6,644 bases of DNA from Bacteroidales bacterium (lineage in GTDB: Bacteria; Bacteroidota; Bacteroidia; Bacteroidales; UBA3824): NCBI GenBank assembly GCA_017530465.1, contig JAFXMJ010000356.1, positions 1-6,644 of the forward strand, in the 5' to 3' direction. Position numbers and translations under genes: made by a program. Positions 1-4,842 of this stretch are shown here, in pieces. Positions within the stretch are counted from its first letter, which is position 1, and the number at the start of each line of letters is the position of its first letter. The notes beneath the pieces were generated by a model. The model searched no databases and was not told where the DNA came from. It saw only the letters and a program-made list of their open reading frames with translations.

Positions 1-1
1 C

Positions 2-250
2 CTCGCGCCGAAATCCGACAAACTTGCGGGCATGAACATCATCGTTACCGGCTCATTTGCGACGCCGCAACGCCGCTCCGAACTCGAAAAAATGGTGGAG
101 CAAAACGGTGGCAAATTGCAGTCGGGAGTCAACGCCAAGACCAATTTCGTCGTTGCCGGAGCCAAACCGGGCGCGTCAAAAGTGCAAAAAGCCGAGAAAT
201 TGGGCATCAAAATCATCACCGAAGAAGATTTTCTTGCGATGTTGGATTAA
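2..250 (+). CDS. ligA: NAD-dependent DNA ligase LigA, C-terminal BRCT domain (5' partial)
   Basis: The reading frame is open from the left edge of the window, so the visible 82 residues are the tail of a longer protein, and the ATG at 32 is an internal methionine. LigA seals nicks in duplex DNA using NAD+ during replication and repair, and its last domain is a BRCT module. The tail fits that BRCT domain: 'LAGMNIIVTGSF', then 'RRSELEKMVEQNGGKL', then 'KTNFVVAGAKPGASK', then 'KAEKLGIKIITEEDFLAML', ending at a TAA a few residues later, as LigA proteins do. The 'PGASK' loop is one residue longer than the common 'GSK' form, a variant I associate with Bacteroidota. The catalytic adenylation, OB, zinc and HhH domains lie outside the window. 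A different BRCT protein is possible, but the spacing and the LGI-I-EEDF ending favour LigA strongly. Confidence 0.92.
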   Translation, partial: LAPKSDKLAGMNIIVTGSFATPQRRSELEKMVEQNGGKLQSGVNAKTNFVVAGAKPGASKVQKAEKLGIKIITEEDFLAMLD

Positions 251-312
251 TTATTATATGTATCAACTATCTGATATATAGCGCAATAGCACTGTAAAGA
301 AAACCGTACAAC

Positions 313-339
313 AAAAAAAATACAAAAAAATGAAAAAAA
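313..339. other. Three phased A-tracts upstream of the rpmB promoter
   Basis: Runs of eight, seven and seven adenines occupy 313-320, 324-330 and 333-339. Their centres are about 10 and 9 nt apart, close to one helical turn. A-tracts in phase with the helix are known to curve DNA, and A/T-rich sequence just above a -35/-33 element can act as an UP-like element. Here the last tract ends 12 nt before the TTTG of the predicted promoter of a ribosomal operon. The arrangement is visible; the function is inferred. Confidence 0.5.
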
Positions 340-351
340 CTTCGTGAAAAG

Positions 352-383
352 TTTGTTAGTTTGTAATAAATTGATTTACTTTG
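352..383 (+). promoter_or_regulatory. Predicted promoter of the rpmB-rpmG operon
   Basis: TTTG at 352-355 is followed after exactly 20 nt by TTACTTTG at 376-383. This matches the Bacteroidota housekeeping consensus TTTG-N19-21-TAnnTTTG with one mismatch in the -7 box. Transcription would start a few bases past 383, leaving a leader of roughly 40 nt before the rpmB start at 432. It is the only good match in the gap after ligA. Confidence 0.65.
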
Positions 384-431
384 CAGTCTGTAAAGAATAA
401 AGAAATTTTAGATAAAAACAAAGAATAAAAA

Positions 432-674
432 ATGTCACGTATTTGCGAAATTACAGGCAAGAAAGTAGCGAGGGGCAACAATGTATCGCACTCTCACAGG
501 AAGACCAAGAGGACTTTCATGCCTAACTTGCACACCAAGAAATTCTATCTTGAGGAGGAAGACCGTTGGGTAACGCTCAAGGTGTCTGCCGCCGCCATCC
601 GTTCTATCAGCAAGAACGGCCTCAAGGCTACATTGGACAAAGCCGTTGAAAAGGGCTTTATGGCCGGCTATTAA
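432..674 (+). CDS. rpmB: 50S ribosomal protein bL28
   Basis: This 80-residue protein is a structural component of the large ribosomal subunit. It begins 'MSRICEITGKKVARGNNVSH', carrying the C-x-(I/V)-TGKK signature and the 'GNNVSHSHRKTKR' basic segment (residues about 15-27) that define bL28, followed by 'NLHTKKFYLEEEDRWVTLKVS' and a short helical tail ending 'EKGFMAGY'. The length is normal for the family. Only one cysteine (C5) is present, so this is the zinc-free form. It is the first gene of a run with rpmG and a small DUF4295-type gene, behind the promoter at 352-383. The start is preceded by A-rich sequence and no Shine-Dalgarno, which is usual in Bacteroidota. Identification is close to certain. 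Confidence 0.98.
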   Translation: MSRICEITGKKVARGNNVSHSHRKTKRTFMPNLHTKKFYLEEEDRWVTLKVSAAAIRSISKNGLKATLDKAVEKGFMAGY

Positions 675-711
675 TTCAATTAAACTGAACGTAAAAAACT
701 AAAAAAACAAA

Positions 712-894
712 ATGGCAAAGAACAAAAACAGGGTTCAGGTGATTCTCGAATGTACCGAGCAGAAGGAGTCGGGTGTTCCCGGTATGTCTCGCTACATCAC
801 CACCAAGAACAAAAAGAACACCACGGGTCGTCTTGAGCTCAAGAAGTACAACCCGTACTTGAAGAAATACACTATTCACCGCGAAATCAAGTAA
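712..894 (+). CDS. rpmG: 50S ribosomal protein bL33
   Basis: This 60-residue basic protein of the large ribosomal subunit sits near the E site. The family pattern is clear: 'NRVQVILECTEQ' (residues about 6-17), 'SRYITTKNKKNTTGRLELKK' (about 26-45) and 'YNPYLKKYTIHREIK' to the end. Zinc-binding forms have two CxxC pairs; this protein has a single cysteine (C14), so it is the zinc-independent type. It starts 37 nt after rpmB and ends 13 nt before the next small gene, so the three should share a transcript. The upstream sequence is a run of A residues without a Shine-Dalgarno. The length and start agree with Bacteroidota homologues that begin MAK. Confidence 0.98.
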   Translation: MAKNKNRVQVILECTEQKESGVPGMSRYITTKNKKNTTGRLELKKYNPYLKKYTIHREIK

Positions 895-907
895 AACATC
901 ATAGGAA

Positions 908-1069
908 ATGGCAAAGAAAGTAGTAGCAACCCTCAAGAAAGAGGATGCGGGCAGCGCGCTCACAAAGATCGTGAAGGCTGTAAGGTCGCCCAAGACTGGC
1001 GCATATTGCTTCAAGGAGTTGGTAGTTCCCGCTACAATGGCGAAGGAAGCCCTCAAGGATTTGAAGTAG
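908..1069 (+). CDS. Small DUF4295-family protein, 53 aa, ribosome-linked
   Basis: This short gene begins ATG at 908, 13 nt after the rpmG stop, and ends TAG at 1067-1069. It encodes a basic 53-residue protein starting 'MAKKVVATLKKEDAGSALTK', with a central 'VRSPKTGAYCFKE' and ending 'MAKEALKDLK'. The MAKK start and the '(K/R)SxKTGAYxFxE' core are what I recall of DUF4295, a family limited to Bacteroidota and found directly after rpmG. Its basic charge, size and place in a ribosomal operon suggest a ribosomal subunit or ribosome-bound protein. A Bacteroidota-specific protein named bL38 was described in the Flavobacterium johnsoniae ribosome structure; this gene could encode its homologue, but I cannot confirm that from sequence alone. 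An AGGA at 903-906 lies too close to the ATG to act as a Shine-Dalgarno. A terminator follows 31 nt after the stop. Confidence 0.9.
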   Translation: MAKKVVATLKKEDAGSALTKIVKAVRSPKTGAYCFKELVVPATMAKEALKDLK

Positions 1070-1100
1070 GACAACGATTCAACATCAAGATATTACAAGA

Positions 1101-1138
1101 AAAGTTGGAAGCCAAAACCTCGGCGACCAACTTTTTTT
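1101..1138 (+). terminator. Rho-independent terminator of the rpmB operon
   Basis: The arms AAAGTTGG (1101-1108) and CCAACTTT (1127-1134) form an 8-bp stem. It can be extended past a 2x2 internal mismatch by GCC/GGC (1111-1113 with 1122-1124) with an 8-nt loop. The 3' arm runs into T residues to 1138. The position 31 nt past the last ribosomal gene, and a separate promoter for ftsY downstream, support its role. Confidence 0.85.
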
Positions 1139-1168
1139 GTTTTTAGATGCAAAAAAAATCCAAATATT

Positions 1169-1200
1169 CTTGGCGGTAACAAAAAAAATATCTAATTTAG
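1169..1200 (+). promoter_or_regulatory. Predicted promoter of ftsY
   Basis: CTTG at 1169-1172 is followed after 20 nt by TAATTTAG at 1193-1200. Each box differs from the Bacteroidota consensus (TTTG ... TAnnTTTG) at one position, but the spacing is exact and it lies between a terminator and ftsY. The start of transcription would fall around 1205-1208, giving a leader of some 55-60 nt. It is weaker than the gdhA and phosphorylase promoters in this window. Confidence 0.5.
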
Positions 1201-1208
1201 CACGGCGT

Positions 1209-1226
1209 AATGTAAAGTGTTACATT
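1209..1226. promoter_or_regulatory. 18-bp palindrome in the ftsY leader, possible operator or hairpin
   Basis: AATGTAAAGTGTTACATT is a perfect 7-bp inverted repeat (AATGTAA / TTACATT) around a 4-nt centre. It begins a few bases downstream of the predicted ftsY transcription start. It could be a dimeric repressor site or a small hairpin at the 5' end of the mRNA. It has no T-run after it, so it is not a terminator. No regulator is known from the sequence. Confidence 0.45.
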
Positions 1227-1263
1227 TAAGACGCTGACTGTCAATTTTTTATACAAAAAACAA

Positions 1264-2214
1264 ATGGGTCTTTTCGGATTTTTTTCAAAAGAGAAGAAAG
1301 AAAGCCTCGACAATGGCTTGGCTAAAACGAAGGAAAGTGTCTTCAAGAAGATTCAGCGTGCCATCGTCGGCAAATCCAAGGTGGACGACGAGGTGCTCGA
1401 CAACCTTGAAGATGCTCTCATTACGTCCGATGTGGGCGTTGACACCACTTTGAAAATCATCAAGCGGCTCGAGGAGCGTGTCGCAAGGGACAAGTACGTA
1501 AATACCGCCGAACTCAACAAGATTCTCAAGGAGGAGGTGGTCTCGTTGCTCAATGAGAACGACGCCAACAATTTCACCGACAGCATAGTCACCAAGGACG
1601 GCATGCCGTATGTGATTATGGTCGTAGGCGTCAATGGCGCGGGCAAGACCACCACAATTGGCAAGCTCGCCAACCAGTTTAAGGCGGCGGGCAAGAAGGT
1701 CTTCATTGGTGCAGCAGATACTTTCCGTGCCGCAGCCGTGGAGCAGCTCGAGATTTGGGCGCAGCGTGCCGACGTTACCATCGTAAAGCAGGCTATGGGC
1801 GCAGACCCCGCATCGGTGGCTTACGATACACTCAATTCTGCCGTTGCTAACAAAGCCGATGTGGTTCTGATAGATACGGCGGGTCGTCTCCACAACAAGA
1901 TTAACCTTATGAACGAGTTGTCGAAGATTAAGCGCGTGATGACCAAGGTGATTCCCGACGCGCCGCACGAGGTGCTTCTCGTTCTCGATGGCAGTACGGG
2001 TCAGAACGCTTTTGAACAGGCTAAGCAGTTTACAAAGGCGACGGAAGTCAACGCCCTCGCGCTCACCAAACTCGACGGCACGGCAAAGGGCGGCGTTGTT
2101 ATCGGTATCAGCGACCAATTCAAGATTCCGGTGAAGTACATCGGCGTCGGCGAGAAGGTTACCGACCTGCAATTATTTGACAAAGAGCAGTTTGTAGATT
2201 CGCTGTTTAAGTAG
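1264..2214 (+). CDS. ftsY: Signal recognition particle receptor GTPase FtsY
   Basis: FtsY is the membrane-associated receptor that binds Ffh-SRP carrying a ribosome and nascent chain, and hands the chain to SecYEG as both GTPases hydrolyse GTP. The 316-residue protein has the N domain (about 15-100, four-helix bundle) and a complete G domain: P-loop 'GVNGAGKTT' (122-130), 'DTFRAAAVEQL' (152-162), 'DTAGRLHNK' (204-212), base-recognition 'TKLDG' (268-272), then 'GGVVIGI' and the closing 'YIGVGEKVTDLQLFD' (292-306). The acidic A domain of E. coli FtsY is absent. Instead a short amphipathic 'MGLFGFFSKEKKE' start probably contacts the membrane, as in other short FtsY proteins. It has its own predicted promoter, so it is uncoupled from the ribosomal operon upstream, and it ends at a strong terminator. 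In many Bacteroidota rimO follows ftsY; here the next gene is the convergent gdhA. Confidence 0.98.
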   Translation: MGLFGFFSKEKKESLDNGLAKTKESVFKKIQRAIVGKSKVDDEVLDNLEDALITSDVGVDTTLKIIKRLEERVARDKYVNTAELNKILKEEVVSLLNENDANNFTDSIVTKDGMPYVIMVVGVNGAGKTTTIGKLANQFKAAGKKVFIGAADTFRAAAVEQLEIWAQRADVTIVKQAMGADPASVAYDTLNSAVANKADVVLIDTAGRLHNKINLMNELSKIKRVMTKVIPDAPHEVLLVLDGSTGQNAFEQAKQFTKATEVNALALTKLDGTAKGGVVIGISDQFKIPVKYIGVGEKVTDLQLFDKEQFVDSLFK

Positions 2215-2241
2215 GATATTACCATTCTATTTAATAACGAG

Positions 2242-2280
2242 AAACGACCGTAGAATACGTTATTCCACGGTCGTTTTTTT
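2242..2280 (+). terminator. Strong Rho-independent terminator of ftsY
   Basis: ACGACCGT (2244-2251) pairs with ACGGTCGT (2267-2274), flanked by AA/TT. After one A-C mismatch the stem continues with GAATA (2253-2257) and TATTC (2261-2265), closing on a 3-nt loop CGT. A run of seven T residues occupies 2274-2280. It lies 28 nt after the ftsY stop and reads towards the convergent gdhA gene. Confidence 0.93.
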
Positions 2281-2317
2281 GTGACATATAGTTTTTGGCA
2301 ATCTCAATTAAAACTTC

Positions 2318-2354
2318 AAAAAAAGACCGAGGATTGTCGGAAAAATCCTCGGTC
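2318..2354 (-). terminator. Rho-independent terminator of gdhA
   Basis: GACCGAGGATT (2325-2335) and AATCCTCGGTC (2344-2354) form a perfect 11-bp stem with an 8-nt loop. The run of seven A residues at 2318-2324 becomes the U-tract when read on the minus strand, so this terminates gdhA transcripts about 50 nt after the gdhA stop. Its arms share the ACGACCG / CGGTC motif with the ftsY terminator facing the other way. Confidence 0.92.
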
Positions 2355-2404
2355 GTAAATCTAAAAACTATGCTTGTCTAATGATGGATGTGTATTGTCA
2401 TTGA

Positions 2405-3760
2405 TTATACCAAGCCCTGAGCGAGCATAGCGTCAGCCACCTTCACGAAGCCGCCGATGTTGGCACCCTTCACGTAGTTGATGTAGCCGCCTTCCTCAGT
2501 ACCATACTTAACGCAGGTCTTGTGGATGTTGATCATAATCTGGTGGAGCTTGGCGTCAACTTCCTCGCGAGTCCAAGAGAGACGCTCGGAGTTTTGAGAC
2601 ATTTCGAGACCCGAAACCGATACACCGCCGGCGTTAGAAGCCTTGCCGGGAGAGTAGAGAATCTTGGCGTTCTGGAACACCTCGATAGCTTCGGGGAGCG
2701 AAGGCATATTTGCACCCTCGCAAACGCACATACAGCCGTTGGCGATGAGGGCCTTTGCATTCTCCTCGTTAACCTCGTTCTGGGTAGCGCAGGGCATTGC
2801 GATGTCGCATTTGATGCCCCAAGGACGCTGGCCTTCGAGGTACTGTACGCCAGGGAAGTTGTCAGCATATTCTTTGATACGGCCACGACGAACGTTCTTC
2901 AAGTCCATAATCCAAGCGAGCTTCTCAGCGGTGATGCCGTCCTTGTCGTAAACTGTACCGTTGGAGTCGGACATGGTAACGACCTTTGCGCCGAGCTGGA
3001 GGCATTTCTCAACAGCGTACTGAGCAACGTTGCCCGAACCAGAGATGCAGACAGTCTTGCCGGTGATTTTGTCGTTCTTTGTAGCGAGCATTTCCTGTGC
3101 AAAATATACTACGCCGTAGCCTGTAGCCTCAGGACGGATGAGCGAGCCACCCCAGCCGAGACCCTTGCCGGTAAGAACGCCGGTGAATTCGTTGCACAAT
3201 CTCTTGTACTGACCGAAGAGGAAGCCAATCTCACGGCCGCCTGTTCCTATATCGCCTGCGGGAACGTCGGTATCTGCGCCGATGTGCTTGGAGAGCTCAG
3301 TCATGAAGCTCTGGCAGAAACGCATTACTTCGTTGTCAGACTTGCCTTTGGGATCGAAGTCAGAACCACCCTTGCCACCGCCCATGGGGAGTGTTGTGAG
3401 GGAGTTTTTGAATACCTGCTCGAAAGCAAGGAACTTCAAGATACCGAGGTTAACAGTCGGGTGGAGACGGAGACCGCCCTTGTAAGGTCCGATTGCGCTG
3501 TTCATCTGGATGCGGAAGCCACGGTTGATCTGGATTTCGCCCTTGTCGTCAAGCCACGGAACACGGAACATGATTACGCGCTCAGGCTCTACCATGCGCT
3601 CGAGGATTTTGCCCTTCTTGTACTTGGGGTTTTCGTCGATGTAGTCCATAAGGGATTCTACCACCTCCTTAACTGCCTGGTGGAACTCGGTCTCACCGGG
3701 GTTCTTGGCGATCACTTTCGCCATGAAGTCGTTGACTTCTTTCTTGGATTGCTCAGTCAT
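2405..3760 (-). CDS. gdhA: Glutamate dehydrogenase, probably NADP(H)-specific
   Basis: This cytoplasmic enzyme interconverts 2-oxoglutarate plus ammonium and glutamate, and in this form mainly assimilates ammonium. The 451 residues match the hexameric small-subunit family of E. coli GdhA over the full length: substrate-site 'GPYKGGLRLHP' (91-101), 'LPMGGGKGGSDFDPKGKS' (124-141) with the expected catalytic lysine K130, 'GADTDVPAGDIGTGGRE' (161-177) with D170, 'SLIRPEATGYG' (206-216) and a Rossmann nucleotide loop 'GSGNVA' (241-246). After the second beta strand the sequence is 'SDSNGTV' rather than an acidic NAD-type pocket, which favours NADP(H), although Bacteroidota enzymes can be dual-specific. 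It has its own promoter (3809-3839) and terminator and is therefore a single-gene unit, divergent from the phosphorylase. The ATG at 3758-3760 gives a start like that of homologues. Confidence 0.97.
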   Translation of the reverse strand: MTEQSKKEVNDFMAKVIAKNPGETEFHQAVKEVVESLMDYIDENPKYKKGKILERMVEPERVIMFRVPWLDDKGEIQINRGFRIQMNSAIGPYKGGLRLHPTVNLGILKFLAFEQVFKNSLTTLPMGGGKGGSDFDPKGKSDNEVMRFCQSFMTELSKHIGADTDVPAGDIGTGGREIGFLFGQYKRLCNEFTGVLTGKGLGWGGSLIRPEATGYGVVYFAQEMLATKNDKITGKTVCISGSGNVAQYAVEKCLQLGAKVVTMSDSNGTVYDKDGITAEKLAWIMDLKNVRRGRIKEYADNFPGVQYLEGQRPWGIKCDIAMPCATQNEVNEENAKALIANGCMCVCEGANMPSLPEAIEVFQNAKILYSPGKASNAGGVSVSGLEMSQNSERLSWTREEVDAKLHQIMINIHKTCVKYGTEEGGYINYVKGANIGGFVKVADAMLAQGLV

Positions 3761-3808
3761 TTTATTAATGTTTTTTGTATAGTTTCAATATTTTTGTTTT
3801 TGACGATG

Positions 3809-3839
3809 CAAAATTATGATATAATTGCGTTTTTGCAAA
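3809..3839 (-). promoter_or_regulatory. Predicted promoter of gdhA
   Basis: On the minus strand TTTG (3839-3836) is followed after 19 nt by TAATTTTG (3816-3809), a full match to the Bacteroidota consensus TTTG ... TAnnTTTG. Transcription would start near 3801-3804 and leave a leader of about 40 nt before the ATG at 3760. Confidence 0.75.
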
Positions 3840-3853
3840 ACGTTGAAAGATGA

Positions 3854-3870
3854 TTTACGTGTTTTACGTA
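3854..3870. promoter_or_regulatory. Candidate operator between the divergent gdhA and phosphorylase promoters
   Basis: Two copies of TTTACGT lie 9 bp apart (3854-3860 and 3863-3869). The same segment forms a dyad TACGT-N5-ACGTA (3856-3860 with 3866-3870), ending in the self-complementary TACGTA. It sits in the 46-bp space between the -33 boxes of the two divergent promoters, where an activator or repressor could act on both genes. The repeats are visible; the function is inferred and no regulator gene is nearby. Confidence 0.4.
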
Positions 3871-3885
3871 CATAGCGAAAAAAAA

Positions 3886-3917
3886 TTTGTTTTTCACAAA
3901 TTATTGTAATACTTTTG
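3886..3917 (+). promoter_or_regulatory. Predicted promoter of the uridine phosphorylase operon
   Basis: TTTG at 3886-3889 and TACTTTTG at 3910-3917 are both exact matches to the Bacteroidota consensus, with a 20-nt spacer. This is the best promoter match in the window. Transcription would start near 3922-3925, about 30 nt before the ATG at 3956. It also rules out the upstream TTG at 3887 as a start codon, because that codon lies inside the -33 box. Confidence 0.8.
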
Positions 3918-3955
3918 GGTCATTATTGATAACAACAATTAATACCATCGTAACT

Positions 3956-4831
3956 ATGAATACGAAACCAATTGCAGATTCGGAACTGATGCTCAATGAT
4001 GACGGCTCGATATTCCACTTGCACCTGTTGCCGGGCGAGATTGCCGAAAATATCATCCTCGTGGGCGACCAGGACAGGGTGGACGTTGTTGCCAAAAACT
4101 TTGACACAGTGGAGGTTACAAAGCATAACCGCGAGTTTCGCACCATCACCGGCACCAAAAACGGCAAGCGCATCAGCGTGGTGTCCACCGGCATCGGCAC
4201 CGACAATATTGACATTGTGCTTACGGAGCTTGATGCGCTTGTGAACGTCGATTTCACGACGCGCCTTGTAAAACCGCAGCATACAACGCTAAATATCGTC
4301 AGGATAGGCACTTGCGGCTCGTTGCAGCCCGACATCCCTTCCGGCACTCCCGTATTGACGGCTATTGCGGGCGGATTGGACGGGCTGCTCAATTTCTACG
4401 CCGACAGGGACAGGGTCTGCGACCTCGAACTCGAAGCCAAATTCCAACAGACTATGCAGCGCAACCCGAAGCTCGCCGTGCCGTATTTCGTGCCGTCGTC
4501 GCCTGAATTGGTGAAAAAACTCTCGAAATACCGCGCCGGCATCACGCTGTCAGCACCGGGATTTTACGGGCCGCAGGGTAGGGAAGTGCGCCTCGAAATC
4601 ACCAACAAGGACATTAACTCAAAACTTGAAGCTTTTGAGTACAAGGGTATGAAAATCAACAATTACGAGATGGAGTCGTCGGCTATCAACGGCCTCGGTC
4701 AGCTTCTCGGTCACAATACCGTGACGGTGTGCCTTGTAATTGTCAACAGACGCTGCCACGTGTTTGCGCCCAACTACCGCAGCGCAATGCCCGACCTCGT
4801 GTCCGACATTGTTAACATCCTGACACAATAA
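3956..4831 (+). CDS. Nucleoside phosphorylase, probably uridine phosphorylase
   Basis: The protein belongs to the PNP/UDP phosphorylase superfamily, cytoplasmic enzymes that split a nucleoside with phosphate into free base and (deoxy)ribose 1-phosphate. In the 291 residues I see the N-terminal 'HLHLLPGEIAENIILVGDQD' (21-40) with the GDxxR phosphate-site motif, 'STGIGTDNIDIVLTEL' (77-92), 'VRIGTCGSLQPDIPSGT' (115-131) with the phosphate-binding arginine, and 'NYEMESSAI' (236-244) with the ribose-binding Glu-Met-Glu. 'FYGPQGR' (203-209) matches the FYxxQxR motif in which Gln and Arg recognise uracil in E. coli Udp, so uridine is the likely substrate. It is somewhat longer than E. coli Udp (about 250 residues). 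The ATG at 3956 is chosen over an in-frame TTG at 3887 because the latter lies in the promoter. The next gene begins 11 nt after the stop, so the two are probably co-transcribed. Purine activity cannot be excluded. Confidence 0.85.
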   Translation: MNTKPIADSELMLNDDGSIFHLHLLPGEIAENIILVGDQDRVDVVAKNFDTVEVTKHNREFRTITGTKNGKRISVVSTGIGTDNIDIVLTELDALVNVDFTTRLVKPQHTTLNIVRIGTCGSLQPDIPSGTPVLTAIAGGLDGLLNFYADRDRVCDLELEAKFQQTMQRNPKLAVPYFVPSSPELVKKLSKYRAGITLSAPGFYGPQGREVRLEITNKDINSKLEAFEYKGMKINNYEMESSAINGLGQLLGHNTVTVCLVIVNRRCHVFAPNYRSAMPDLVSDIVNILTQ

Positions 4832-4842
4832 TTACTGTGCAA

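Noticed and set aside
257..280. Possible terminator hairpin after ligA (TATGTATC / GATATATA)
   Set aside because: The stem is almost all A-T with a G-U pair and no T-run follows, so it is too weak to call.
903..906. AGGA before the DUF4295-type gene as a Shine-Dalgarno
   Set aside because: It ends only one base before the ATG, too close to function, and Bacteroidota rarely use the motif.
676..1074. 132-codon open frame on the minus strand over rpmG and the DUF4295-type gene
   Set aside because: It is antisense to two well-supported small genes and shows no family signature; its hydrophobic stretches come from reversed lysine-rich codons.
1285..2172. 295-codon open frame on the minus strand across ftsY
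   Set aside because: It has the same cause: it is codon-aligned with ftsY and has no recognisable domain.
2522..3853. 443-codon open frame on the plus strand across gdhA
   Set aside because: It is in register with gdhA codons, so it stays open simply because gdhA avoids TTA, CTA and TCA codons. Its translation resembles no known protein, and gdhA on the other strand is unmistakable.
3887..3955. Upstream TTG start for the phosphorylase, adding 23 residues
   Set aside because: The TTG lies inside the TTTG -33 box of a perfect promoter, so it would not be in the transcript; the ATG at 3956 fits the family N-terminus.
4837..4842. GTG start two codons upstream for the SirB1-like gene
   Set aside because: ATG at 4843 is next to it in frame and is the stronger start codon.
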